Assembly (NCBI GenBank): GCA_032718475.1
Contig: JAUCBJ010000506.1
Location: forward strand, 1 to 60,820
Direction: 5' to 3'
DNA: 60,820 bases
Origin: Nemertoderma westbladi
Taxonomy: Eukaryota; Xenacoelomorpha; Nemertodermatida; Nemertodermatidae
How positions within the stretch are numbered: the first letter of the stretch is position 1; each line of letters begins with the position of its first letter. The notes below the pieces were generated by a model, which saw nothing but the letters and a program-made list of their open reading frames with translations, was not told the origin of the DNA and did no database searches. The translations under genes and the position numbers were made by a program. This document shows positions 9,607 to 21,339 of the stretch, in pieces.

Positions 9607-10740
9607 CAGAATCCTACTACATGGTGTCGTTCAGCCCCTGCCACCCACTGCTGTTCGCGTTGTGATTCAGCCTATCTGTTTGATGGACATGCAGATTTTT
9701 TTTTTACCAATAATTGTATATACATAATAACTGCAGCGAAACTGTTACAATGTACTTGTCTAGTGCTGATCGAAATCATACTGTCATTTACTGCAATATA
9801 TAATATCTGTTTGGAAATAAAAAAAGGCTATGTCCACCATCAAGAAATTTACCAATATTGATAATATTATATATAATTAAAATAATTATCATAGTAAAAT
9901 AAGTTAATTCAAGTAAAATATTTTTGGGAAGTAAATACTTCGGGATCTAAAGACTTAATTCATGAAATCTAAATTCTTCAGGATCTAAAAAACTCTATAG
10001 GATCTATTGACCCTAGATGTGTTACACCCCCGCCACCCCGCCCATACTTTAAATCTATTTCTGTTAGGTCTCAACCAGAATAGGTATTATACTGTGGGAT
10101 TCATATTGGCCTTTGGGGATCAGGTTGTCCTGATGTTTAAAGAATAGGGTTAGCGAATTTAATTCAGGTTGAAGGATTGATTAGATAAATCTCGTTTCCT
10201 AGACAAAATAACAGTGAATAAATAACTATGTAGAGGTTAGCCAATCTGGAGAAATGGGTGCGGTTATAATGGGGAATTTGTTTGCAGTACAGCAGTGGTC
10301 AGCACGTAACGGCATAGATGCAGAAAGTAGATGATTATTTCATATTGGAAAAATTCCCTTCAAGATTTGGCAGATATATTGATTAATTGATTAAATTCAT
10401 TTTTTCCACATCGGGATTGATTCATATTCACTAATTAGTAATTAAATGACATGGTAAATTCATTTAATTATAACATATAATAATAAAATAATGAAATATT
10501 AGTCATAATTTTCATTCACATAATTAACAAATAACAAAGAAAACAATACAAATAGCAGATTAAAGATAATACAAACCAGAAAACACCTGACTAAAATTTA
10601 GACTCCCACTTTATTTCACATTTTATTAAAATCGTCAAACTAAAAATGAAGGGTAATAAAATCGCCCAAGTATCATTCATCGGAATGGTTTATGGTCGGA
10701 TACAATAAATTGTCAAGATGTAAAAATGACAACACAACGC
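9607..10740. other. AT-rich intergenic DNA
   Basis: No ORF or element that I can support. Repeated GGATCTAAA words near 9943-10010 are the only pattern noticed. Confidence 0.5.
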
Positions 10741-10809
10741 AAAATCTGTTAAACAATAGGTCCGGTAGGCGCTAATACGTAATTTTGTTGTATATTGCGC
10801 CGAGAATAG

Positions 10810-11060
10810 TTACAGTTTATTCTTATTTTTTCTGCTGGCTTGGTTTTTTCTTGGTTTCGTGTTCGCTTTGGGCTTTTTGGTTTCCGTATGGTATTGGTAG
10901 AAACAATTCTTCGGATGAAGAAATGGCCTTTCAGGGCACCCAGTGCAAAAGAACTTTGTTTCTCTACGATTAGTGGCAGTGCTGCACACTCGGCAGCGCC
11001 GACTGCCCTTGGCACAGTCCACCAGGTGATTCATTTCTTTGTTACGTGTATCCCTTGATT
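10810..11060 (-). pseudogene. piggyBac transposase fragment (C-terminal cysteine-rich domain)
   Basis: The minus-strand frame ending at 10810 contains CRVCSTATNRRETKFFCTGC followed by PERPFLHPKNCFYQYHT, the zinc-binding cysteine-rich end of piggyBac-family transposases (CxxC ... CxxC ... C-F-x-x-Y-H). This domain contacts the transposon ends. No catalytic DDD core is present upstream in frame, so this is a dead 3' piece. A different piggyBac piece lies at 46929-47417. Confidence 0.75.
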
Positions 11061-11164
11061 GCATTTGTCCCCCCCAATAATACATTTTGATATATTTGTC
11101 CATCTTCCACCACCAAAAAACCGACGTTTCTAATAGTCTCGTTTTAGATGATGATGCTCTTGAG

Positions 11165-11375
11165 TAGTACTTTTCCCAGGTTCCGCAATGGTGTTCGCTG
11201 TGGTGATGATGAGTTGACATGGCTGGAGTTGTGTCATTTTTCCGAACCACTTATTGAAATATGATTTCTTCATTAGCGAAACTTGCGCTCCAGTATCGAT
11301 CATGGCCAGTGTTGATGATTTGCCACCTATGGTAACGCTGCACGTCACAATTTCTCCTGTGAAATCGTCGGTCAT
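11165..11375 (-). pseudogene. Retroelement aspartic protease fragment
   Basis: Minus-strand frame of about 70 codons with the retropepsin active-site box AMIDTGAQVSLM preceded by a beta-strand-like stretch (VTIGGKSSTL). Retropepsins of Ty3/Gypsy-type elements have this layout. No flanking RT or Gag is visible and it abuts the piggyBac piece in the same orientation, suggesting nested dead insertions. Confidence 0.65.
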
Positions 11376-12169
11376 TTTGTGCTGTGTAAATGGCTTTAGG
11401 CCCTAGGTTTGGGTCAGTTGGTCTCCTTACCGGGTATGGGTTCTGGGTTAGCTAGTGTTATCAAAAATACTAGAGTTAAATGGCCATCATACGCATCAAT
11501 TATATTTAATTTACAAGTTTACATATGCATCAAAAACGCAAACTTCATTTTTATTTTGATAAAAGAACAAAACTCTCAAACAGCTCAAATCTCAAATGAT
11601 TGGGACAATCAGTTTGTTTTATTCATTCAGAGATATCGATCCTGAGGAGCATTATTATAATGGATTACTATAAGATGAGGCAATATATGTAACTCTTTTA
11701 TTGGGGGTGATCTTCCTTTAAGTTTATACATAACAACCCCCTGTTAGTCAGTATGTCGTTAACATCAATTATCATAATACTGGATGACATCCTGAACAAT
11801 ATTTCAGAATTTACTTGTATTACCTTATTTATTAGTTACTAACCAATAGCTACAACAGTATCCCATATGAGAGACATGAAATCAGCAACACTAAGACACT
11901 GCAAGTAAATTGTTGTGGAATTCTGGGGTTGCATTCGACGCATTGTGAGAAATGAAAGTAAGTTTGTAATTGTGCCAACAACTGCCAAAACGAACATGCC
12001 AGTTGATCCTGTAAGAAAATAGGATAGTAATTGTGACTATTGCTGCCATAGAATTTATTGCTGGTATTTCATAATGCAAAATAATATGATTGCAATTTTA
12101 ATCAAAATTATTTTATTTATAACATAATCGGAATGTTTTGTAGATATACTATCAAAATCATCACCCAAA
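11376..12169. other. Intergenic DNA with one half of a distant direct repeat
   Basis: No gene. The segment 11723-11775 (core CTGTTAGTCAGTATGTCG) recurs at about 13247-13295 in the same orientation with some differences; the pair brackets the inverted minisatellite. Confidence 0.5.
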
Positions 12170-12920
12170 ATAGGTATTGGTGAAAAATATCGAGAATTGA
12201 AAAATATCGTGAGTAAAAATATCGACAGTAAAAACATCGCGAGTAAAAATATCGACAGTAAAAACATCGCGAGTAAAAATAACAAGTATTGATAAATATC
12301 GCGATTAAAAAATTTCGAGAGTAAATATCTCGAGAGTAAAAATATCGAGAGTAAAAATATTGCGAGTAAAAATATTGTGAGCAGAACATTGCAGTGCATG
12401 GGGTACAGCAGTGCAAGTGCAAATAAATGGCATAAATACACGTTGGGTAGCCATTGACCAGAGTTATAGAACACGTGTAAGCTACCAATTTTGATAAATA
12501 TTTTGTTCTTGAACACATTTTTTTTTGTTCTAGAACATTTTTTGGAAAAATACTTATACATTATAATGGTAATTATAATCACATATTATCATACATCCCG
12601 TATTAAAAAGATTTTTACTCTCGAAATTTTTAATTTTGATATTTTTACTCTCGAAATTTTTAATCTTGATATTTTTACTCTCGATATTTTTAATCTTGAT
12701 ATTTTTACTCTCGATATTTTTCAACACTTGATAATTTTACTATCGATATTTTTAATCTCGATATTTTTACTCTTGATATTTTTACTCTTGATATTTTTAC
12801 TCTTGATATTTTACTCTCGATATTTCTACTCTCTTTATTTTTACTCTCGATATTTTTCAACTCTCGTTATTTTTACTCGCGATATTTTTCAGCTCTCGAT
12901 ATTTTTCAATATAGCCTCCA
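12170..12920. repeat. Inverted pair of 15-bp minisatellite arrays
   Basis: Left array (12170-12380) is built from GAGAGTAAAAATATC variants; right array (12595-12920) is built from the reverse complement (ACTCTCGATATTTTT type). About 215 bp of non-repetitive sequence separates them. The two arms can pair over roughly 200 bp. Open frames on both strands here (rich in Ile/Phe/Leu) are produced by the repeat and are not genes. Confidence 0.85.
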
Positions 12921-13401
12921 AAATAAAAACAACACTATTCAAAATGTTAACAGAAAGTTAAAATTATTATTAAATCTACTGGAAGCAAAATGTGAGATTC
13001 AGTATGTAAAGGGTAAAAAGCAAAATATATAAATAACCAAATATGGTACATTTATTGTGTAACAAATGGACCTCGACAGACAGACTACAGCAGTGCTGTG
13101 AGCCATGTGTAGGTGGAAGGTAATTAACCATCGGCTAGCCATGCAGACAAGGCCAGCGGAATGTAATCAATCAATTGCAGCTGACTGTAATATAATAGAC
13201 AACATAGAAGCATAGGATATTCCAATTCTTCATTCCAAAAGTTAATATATACATCACAACCGCCTGTTAGTCAGTATGTCGGTACATTCAATTATCACAT
13301 ACGAGTGCAGCAAAGTACAACTGTTTACATCCTTATCAACAAAAAGTTGATTCTTAAACTTTAAAACGGTTTTAACTGTAAAAAGGGCAGTCTTCATCCA
13401 A

Positions 13402-13964
13402 TGGCACAATGAACTCCGGGATGGTGTCGGAGATCTAGCAGTGCGCGCATTCAGACCATGTAATGTTGTCTGCGGGAGTACATGTCTGCGACATGGGAGC
13501 AGGGAGTGAACGGTCCAGCAGCTCTTCGGTGCGACGTTGGCATTTGGGGAGCACTAAACCCACAGACCCAGGCATTGATAGATATTCGTGTTGTAAACCT
13601 AGATGATGGGTCATACGTGGGTCACTCCCCATGTCTGTCTTCTTAGAGTTGGCTGAAGACGAGAAGAAGCATCTCTACGCAGATGATGTTTCGGCTCGGC
13701 GTGGTGACTTCTCTCCATTCGTGGCTTCCTGCAAAGGTTCTCGCACCGCAGTCGAGCTGAACCAGAGTACCGTTCGTGGGGTTGTCCCTTCAGTACGTGC
13801 CGATAGGCTGGGTCTGTACTCGAGTCCAGTTCGCGCTAATTCGTGGGGCCTCCCACTGCCTATGTGGCTCGATAACTAAGTTGAGAAACGGGCAGGGTTA
13901 CTGGGTGTTTCAGTGCTGCACTAATTGCAATTATTGCACATATTGCAATTCAAACAATTTATAG
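13402..13964 (+). pseudogene. LINE C-terminal fragment (RHNE-type / nuclease-like region), frameshifted
   Basis: Read across three frames, this holds in order: HNELRDGVGDLAV (13405 on), CDVGIWGALNPQTQALIDIR VV (13520-13600), EDEKKHLYADDVSARRGDFS PF (13645-13720) and GWVCTRVQFALIRGASHCLC (13810-13870). This is the conserved order of the C-terminal region found after a CCHC finger in a widespread class of invertebrate and fish LINE proteins; the D-x-G ... D-I-R-V pattern resembles a restriction-like endonuclease. Several frameshifts and stops, so it is dead. Related pieces occur at 53110-53443 (minus) and 58935-59200 (plus). Confidence 0.65.
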
Positions 13965-16147
13965 TAGCGGGTTCAACTTTTTAAATTTCCCTCTTTTACA
14001 AACAGTTAGCTGGGTGGTGGGTATCTCATATCATGTAAATTAGGGATAAATAACATTTGCTGTAAAGTATTAATAAATTATTATATTCATATGATTATTG
14101 CAGAATAAATACAAATACCACAAAAAGTTGTGTAAAAAACGTTAGCACCGCTTCTTCTTCTAAAATCGACTGTCCAAAAAAACTGTCCAAAAAACATATC
14201 AAAATATATTGTAATAATCTTGTAGCCAATTTAACTAGACATTCACTAAGCTTCATCTCTTTTGTGTGTGGAAAATCAACAATATCCTCAACCATGAATC
14301 TATGTCTATTATACGGTAAGCATACTGAATCACACAATCTAAATGCAGAAATTCTCCACATAATGGAAATTAAAATAATTAAATTCAGCAATTATTGTAG
14401 ATTGGGAAATTTGTTGATATGCCCTTCAAATTATGTAAGCAAATGCGAGCGAAGTGAGCATAAATTTTTAGGTATTTTATGTTTTTTTTATCAGGAGAGC
14501 TGAAAAGTAGCTAGTGTTGCTGATTAAAAAAGATTCGAACAAGACGATCAAAGTAAATCAATTTTAAAGTATTCGATTATTAGATATTTAGATGGACTGA
14601 TGCATTGTGGTTGTAATTTTATAGCTTGGCTGCCGGGTTGTGGTTCAAAAAAAATTAAATTTATGAAAACAATTTGTCATTTGTGTGCAACGTACATGAT
14701 AACCTAAGTCTGTGTTTAGGCCAATTTCATACAGTCATATTAATGTGACTGACAATAACAATAGTACAAAAAAGTTATCATTATAACCATTGACCAAACA
14801 TACAGAAGGCATAGTGTGCACTGTGCAGGGTGTTCCATTAATAGAAAAAACGCGAGCGAAAGCGAGCGGAATTTTTTAAACTGATGGAAACTTGGATCAG
14901 ATACATAAATGTTCGCTCTAAAGATGATGTTGATAGCCTTGTTGTTCACCCTACTCCCACTGGAACAACTACTGAGCCCAGGCGACTACTGAGGTTTCCA
15001 ATGAAGCTGCTAATGATCTCGATTCTGGTGCCTCATTATCTAACCCTTTGTTTTGTACTTTGTGTTTAGGTTTTCAAAAGTTCGCTCCATGTACTGCCAT
15101 AGGCGGCTGAAGATGTGTACCAGTATTCAGTCAAAAATACGTGCTATGCATGGGCTGGGTTTTCAATAATTCGCGACTGCCGCTGCGCCCCAGCGCGTAT
15201 TCCAACTAGGCTGCCATGTTTCAGGATTGTGAACCACCTACCAGTACAGAAGTAGCAGTACCTGTACATGTTCCATGTAGATGCCATGGAAAAGGGAGAT
15301 GTCTCAATCAAGATTGGAGGAGATCTAAAGGGGGCGCAAGAAGTCGTAGAGGAGAGGGAAATAAAGGAAAGGGAATTTCGAAAAGTCGGGGGAAGAAAAG
15401 AGTCGGGAAGTCTAGAAGGAGGGGAAAAGGACGATAGGACGATTCATAAAATAAACTGATATTTTTTTTATTAAAGAGATTAATTTATTGTCAGCAATAG
15501 TATTTGAAACTTTTTTTTGATATTATGTAAAATATATTATAGCTACTAATAGAAATGACTAGCTTCTTGGTGAAATACATACATACAGTACAGTGCATGT
15601 ACAAAGGGGTTCAAAATCAACAATCCTATTTTTACATCTACGATTTCTGTTGTTTTGCATGTAAATACTTAAAATAGTAATTCAGTTATGAATTACTTTT
15701 TCTTCAGTTATGAAATACTTTTTCTCCTTTTTTTTGCATGTAATTACAATTTCCCTTTTCAAATGCATTGGTTTCTAGGTAGATTGCTGGTTGAATTACA
15801 ATTTTATAGTTTTTGGCCTGAAAGGTTTCTCTCAAATCTATATATTACAAGAGGAAAATCTGAAGAAAAAATTAGATATTTAATTGGCTTCATTGAGTAA
15901 CGAGAAATTCATTGAGTAACGAGAAACACTAAGAAAGAATAATATAATTGTTTCATACTATAAAGGTTCTTCAATTCCTGAAACTATATTAAACATTGGT
16001 CCAGTATATTCACAAGAAACCTAACAGGGCAGAGATGTAATTAGATGGATCCAGAATTTGTATTTTCGCTTTCAATCTTTAGTTACAAGCAGGTAAAAAG
16101 TGTCTCCAGTGATATTTCACCAGTTAATATTGCAGTTATTCTTCTAT
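13965..16147. other. Intergenic DNA with a dispersed repeat copy
   Basis: No gene that I can support. About 14840-15110 resembles 36170-36330 (GCGAGCG-rich block after an A run, then GGTTTTCAAAAGTTCGCGCC-like sequence). A purine-rich tract at 15300-15435 gives Lys/Arg/Gly-rich frames that look like composition only. A 17-20-bp duplication (ATTCATTGAGTAACGAGAAA) is at about 15888-15926. Confidence 0.5.
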
Positions 16148-16409
16148 CTATCTATAATCGGCCTGCTGTATTGCAGTTGCACTTTCTTTTGTTTCCGATG
16201 TTTTCGACAAAATTGCGCTGCCACACACCCTATCCCCCATGACTTTCGGGAGATTATCTGCATCTCCAAGGCCAGTGACCTGCAGGAGGCGTCTTAAGAA
16301 AGTCATGGGCTGTCCTCCTTGCTTATTAATCCAAACCAAGAGGCGGCCAAAGCCAAGATTGCGCACAGGCTGGTCCTCATCCCGAACGCAATATCCTGCG
16401 AAGATATTG
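16148..16409 (-). pseudogene. LINE ORF2 3' end fragment
   Basis: Minus-strand frame contains FAGYCVRDEDQPVRNL and GGQPMTFLRRLLQVTG, matching the C-terminal region of the LINE at 36898-39346 (FAGHCFRREDQPVHNL; GGQPMTFLRRILKDTG). Only this terminal piece is present, consistent with an old 5'-truncated insertion of a related family. Confidence 0.8.
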
Positions 16410-18604
16410 CTATAAAAATTTTCCAGCGTTTATGACAACCTATTTCCGGTTTATTATTATTACTTTTTCACTTTCGATATATTTCCATTCAAACCAGCCT
16501 CCTAACCAACCTACAGCTGCACAGTACTACAGTAGCACTAAGTGGGATGAAACCATTTTCACTTTTATACAATCGCGGCCGTGTGAGTGAGGTGAATACG
16601 GCCGCTCCTAATACCGGAGGATCTATAACGTTATCCGTAATTCTGGGGTTTCCCATGGTAGCTCCTAAACTAGCCACTATTATTTCTTTATTTTCGAACT
16701 GGAGACGGGCAGGCCTATTTTAAGATTCTTAGCTTGGCCCTTTTTTTTTCATTCTATCTGTTTGACAGACGTGACGGACAATTTTCGTTCCAATTTTTGT
16801 CGATTTTAACATTAGGTTCTATGTAAACCACAAAAACCACGGGCGAAAGTACTTTTTTTTATCGTTGAAAAGTAAAGAGGGACACAAAATTAGATTTTTA
16901 CAGCTTTAAAAATAGGGGGTCCCTGACTTACTTTCCCGTCTATTGTCCGTCAAAGTTAGAAAAACGGACAAAATGACTTTGCGGGATCCACTACAACTCG
17001 GTTAATATTAATTAGTACGGGGACGAAAGTAACGCAGTTGGAAAGGGGAAGAGTGGTACTACCTTGGTATCGAATGGGGGTAAAATATTTATTAATATTT
17101 CGGGTGGAAAAAGGGGCCGTAACGTTGTCCGTTTTTCCCATCTTTTTTATATAATTTATATTTCCGAAATTTTTAATTCAAAAACGCGAGTAGGAATCCG
17201 CCAATTCTTTTTCGGAATGCATAAAACACCACAGGGGCTACGATCCTATCGAATGGGGGTACAAACAATATGTTGGCAAAAGGGTCCAAAAAGGGCCAGA
17301 AAATGATAAAATGTTTATAACTAATAACTTTTTTATTTTTGGCTCTACATGGTTAAGGTACATTTTATACGGTTAATATCGATACGGGGAATCCAAATAT
17401 TCGATTGGTTTTGCTGCACAAACGATATTAAAAAATAAGGGCCAATATTAATATTTTGCGTTTCAAACTCGCTGCGCGGGAACACGTCTAGCTCGAAAAC
17501 TACTCAAAGTCTGGGAGACGTATTTAAACATTCTTATAGAACGTTAAATTATCTATCTTTCAGCGTTAGTTACAACGCCGTAGCTATTATACAACTGGTG
17601 CGGCAGACGATCGTGTGAAATAAAATATTTATAAAAAGGGACGAATTTTTTTTTTTTTTTAATAAATCGCTTCTCTATTATAATTTAGCGTATTGCGCCA
17701 AAAGTACATTTAAAATGTAGTGAATTACCTCCGCTATCTTTTTTCTTAACATTTATAATTAAAATTACGAATTTTAAGGGTATAAAAATATCGCGTAATT
17801 TTGGCCCTTTTTTTCATTTTTTTTGGGGCCAAAAATGACCCCCTCTCAAAAGATAGAAAAAAAAATTACGGCAAAGAATATACCAATTTTAATGAATTTG
17901 GACCACCAGAACCGAAGTTAGAGCGATTTTAGAGAAAACATAAAAATATATTTTTTTTGCAAAAATTCAGAATGGGCTATATTGGTTTTCGAACCCGCGA
18001 ACTCAACTTCAATGTAACTCGATAACCAAGTGAAATTGAAATTTTCAAGTGACTATTTTTAAACATCAATAACTTCGGTTCTACTGGGCCGTTTGATCTG
18101 AAATCTTTTTCATTGGATAGAGGATAGATTGTAGTATGTGAAATAGGATACAACTTGGGAAAAGACGCATGTGCACTTAGTGCAAAATGCACTTAAATAG
18201 TGCACATTTTTTCGATATTTCAAACACTATTATTTCCAGTTCTATTCATCGTAGAATGTTATATTTTGGATTAAATTGTAGTTTAGAGTGATTTCAAGGC
18301 TCACCTTGAGTATTAAAGATGGACGACGTTTTTATTTATTTCAGCAGTTGTCTTGGTAATGCAGTGAAACCCACTGCATAATCCCTGCAATATACAGCTT
18401 AGCCCTATTCAATACAGTAGGTTTAACACACTGTTGCAACACTTTGGTAATGGTAATTTCGATAACACCACAGAACTTATAAACAGTTGTTTTAGAAGGC
18501 TGTGAAAAATGCCCCTGTGAATCGAATGTGATAATGAAGCAATGGGCGATTTATTGTGATTTACGAAATGCGATAAAGTTCATACGATTATCATGAGATT
18601 AATA
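16410..18604. other. AT-rich intergenic DNA
   Basis: No ORF or known element. It holds long T and A runs (for example 17648-17660) and an inverted GCGGCCG/CGGCCGC pair around 16575-16605. Nothing functional can be supported. Confidence 0.5.
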
Positions 18605-18850
18605 TTTTATTTATACCTGCAATTCAGAGTATTCGATTATAATGCGAATCTAGTCTTTTTTACACTTATGATTCAAAGCATTAGATTACAAAGCGAATCC
18701 TGTCTTATTTACGCATGCGATTCAAGGCTTTGGATTACAATGCAAATCATGTCTTTTTTACGCCTGTGATTCAGTGCATTAGATTACAATGCGAATCCTG
18801 TCATATTTACGCATGTAATTCAGAGCATTAGAATAACATGCGAACCATAC
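18605..18850 (+). repeat. 49-bp tandem satellite, about five units
   Basis: ATTCA(A/G)(A/G)G starts recur at 18622, 18671, 18720, 18769 and 18818, exactly 49 bp apart; each unit contains ATTAGATTACAATGCGAATC-like sequence then a TTTACGCATG segment. Confidence 0.9.
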
Positions 18851-19684
18851 CTCCGCATTACTAATGTAATCCATAGTTTTGCCGAGTCAGCTCTCAGGGC
18901 AAATACCACACCCTGGATTGCCATTCCACAGGGTGGGTGTCACAGTGGAGTCAGATATGGGGCCCATCATATCTACTCTGGCGCACATGACCCACCATTG
19001 GCTGTGCAGCTCATCTGCTGGGTCATGCCCTGTACCCCTGCTGCCAGGTGCAGGTCGCAGAGAAGTGCAATCAGAGTGGACATGAGAACACTACTCCTGA
19101 CCAGCCATTGGTAGATCACCATCTGCCTGGCCAGGCCATATACCCCTGCAGACAAGTATATGGGTCCTTAATCCAGGACCAAGGGCGTCCTTATCCCAAA
19201 ATGAAGGGGGTCCTAGTTACAGGATCAGATTTGCCCTAGTAAGAGAAAGAGGGTCTATGCAGCTACAGGTGGCACCTCCTTTATGCTGCATGGAGGTGGC
19301 AAGTTTTCTTGATCAATGACCTAGAATACCTGACCTGAAATCATGTAGGAAATAATACGGCCTTAGAATAATACGGCCACAGGACTGACTGTGGTAATTT
19401 CTTCATCTGCTAGTGTCTGTCATACTGCACTGCTGGAATGTAGCCTACGACAGGAGGTAGATAGCCCACAGCGCTACACGAACAGAATATGTATAGGTCT
19501 ATTTGGAATTTACTAACTCTGTCAGAGTATAAACGGAAATATCTTTCAAGTTCTAACTTAAACAGTACCGGCAGACCGGTACGAATCAGACTGTAAAATT
19601 GTGCAGTAGTCTAATTAATGACTGACAGTTTTTATAAATGTAGGCCTACCTACTGTAGTCGGCGTAGGCCTACTGTAGTCCAGT
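18851..19684. other. Flank of the BEL insertion; no gene seen
   Basis: More GC-rich than its surroundings at 18880-19240. Short repeats such as AATACGGCC twice near 19360. No ORF with recognisable content. Confidence 0.45.
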
Positions 19685-19689
19685 CTGCC
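19685..19689. repeat. Target site duplication, left (CTGCC)
   Basis: CTGCC immediately before the 5' LTR matches CTGCC immediately after the 3' LTR; five bases is within the usual size for BEL/Pao integrases. Confidence 0.9.
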
Positions 19690-20948
19690 TGTAAAAGCTT
19701 CTGTGGGATATAACTGGCCCTTTTGCTTTGCAATCCAGTTTCCCCCCAGGTGCTGGAATACTCTAAAAAGCTCTCTAACTATATATATATCCCCCTCGCC
19801 CGCAAGGTACCGTTATAGGTGTTTTAACGGACATAAACGTCATTCTTCTATATGTGTGCTTTGGCGGCCATGGTAAGGCAAAAAACCCGCAATGCACCAA
19901 ATACCCTGGCACAGCTTAGCCTTGATGATTCAGATTACGACATCTAACAGCTGGTTGCTGACATGGAAACGGCCATTGGACACATGGTTCTTTGTTTAGC
20001 TTAAGCCAATCAGAGCGATTTTTTCTGTCGATGTGGAGATATTTAGCAGATCGTGCTAGTAGTGTTGAGTCTTACTGTTTTTTCTTGATACTGTTGTGTT
20101 GTTTGTATCTAGGCCAGGAACACCGGCTCTAGAGTCAACTCGTTTTCATACTTTAGAAGAAACATTAGTAGGCTTAAATTATAGAGCGTATAACTGTTAT
20201 CAGTGCATAACAATCAACTTATCTCAATTCAGTCTTACATTATCGGTTCAACATACATTATTATACTGCTGTTTACTGTTGTGTTTTGGTTGAATATTAT
20301 TTGGAGAACATCTATAAAGAACCCAAATTTCCCAATTTTCTTAATACACTACAGGTTAGAGAGACGGGTTATATATAGCGATTGCGACTTATATTATTGT
20401 GGTTTGTAGTGAATTTAATGCTATTTGATAAGCACTACATGAGTCCGTTGCTGTTCCCTTTATATATGATAAAATTCATTGACGGTCGGCAAATTAGTGA
20501 GCAGTATTGTGTGTTACCGGTAGTGTGCCTGATTGTGACTGATAACTAAGCATTTCCTAAAGAATGCGCCTCATACGTGAATCATAAGCCTTACAGACTT
20601 GCCGTTGTGATTAGTATAAGTCATATCTCTGTTTACCTAGATAGAGCGTGTTATCAGCGCTAAAGGAACTGTTAATATTTCCCGAAAGTGAATAATATTA
20701 GTCAGAAATTATTTATTAACGATCAATCGAATAATACAGTAAGCTTACACTGCAATAATAATCTAAGCCCTCAGAATCCAGTCTCCCGGGTATATCCAGC
20801 GGGTGAATGGACGCGCACTAGGCTGGCTTCTGCTAATGTTGTGTTTATTGGTATTAAATATTTGTCAACTTCTAAAGTCTATTTATAAACCAAAAGACAT
20901 ATAAATTTTGGCAGGTTAAACTGCTAAAGGTCTTCAAAAGCGCGTACA
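19690..20948 (+). repeat. BEL 5' LTR
   Basis: 1259 bp, from TGTAAAAGCTTCTG to GCGCGTACA. A TATA-like run lies at 19781-19790. Small open frames inside the LTR (for example 20096-20293) occur identically in both LTRs and have no recognisable content. Confidence 0.95.
19781..19790 (+). promoter_or_regulatory. TATA-like element of the 5' LTR
   Basis: ATATATATAT after GCTCTCTAACT and before a C-rich tract. It is the only TATA-type run in the first part of the LTR; transcription start not determined. Confidence 0.4.
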
Positions 20949-21016
20949 ATAACAGTTATATACTTTATTGCAGTAAGCAATAAAGTTGAAAGTACCGGTC
21001 GACCGGTAAACCTGAA

Positions 21017-21140
21017 CCAGTACTTCTGTAGGTCAGTAGGCCCAACTGCCAGAACCGGTACTGCTGTAGGTCCGTAGGTCCAACTGCCAGAACCGGTACT
21101 TCTGTAGGTCCGTAGGCCCAACTGTCCTAACCGGTACTTC
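21017..21140 (+). repeat. 38-bp tandem repeat in BEL leader
   Basis: Units start at 21017, 21055, 21093 and 21131, each CC(A/G)GTACT(T/G)CTGTAGGTC followed by (A/C)GTAGGYCCAACTG; three full units and a partial one. Confidence 0.85.
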
Positions 21141-21339
21141 CAGTATAAGTACATTAGTATTATTCGATTTTGATTATTGTATACCGGTAGGTCTCGATAT
21201 TAAATCGGGGACGCCTGGTTTTTATTGGGATTTTACTTAGGTCTATTTCTGTCAGTTTTATTTCCTAGTAAGTTAATATTGAGCTGAAGACGTGTAAGTC
21301 TGCTCAGATTGTTCAGATAACTGTAGGCCGGACTGTTGT

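Noticed and set aside
12055-12961. Open frames on both strands rich in Ile/Phe/Leu
   Set aside because: Produced by the 15-bp AT-rich minisatellite; no independent support.
15216-15459. Arg/Lys/Gly-rich small ORFs
   Set aside because: Purine-rich composition gives basic residues in two overlapping frames; no start context or homologue.
18605-18850. CRISPR array
   Set aside because: Units are contiguous diverged repeats without unique spacers, in eukaryotic DNA.
20096-20409. Small ORFs in the BEL LTR
   Set aside because: Identical in both LTRs because the LTRs are identical; no recognisable domain.
20430-20460. Hammerhead-like ATGAGTCCGTTGCTG in the BEL LTR
   Set aside because: The preceding bases are CTAC rather than CTG, and no GAAA segment or stem I partner follows.
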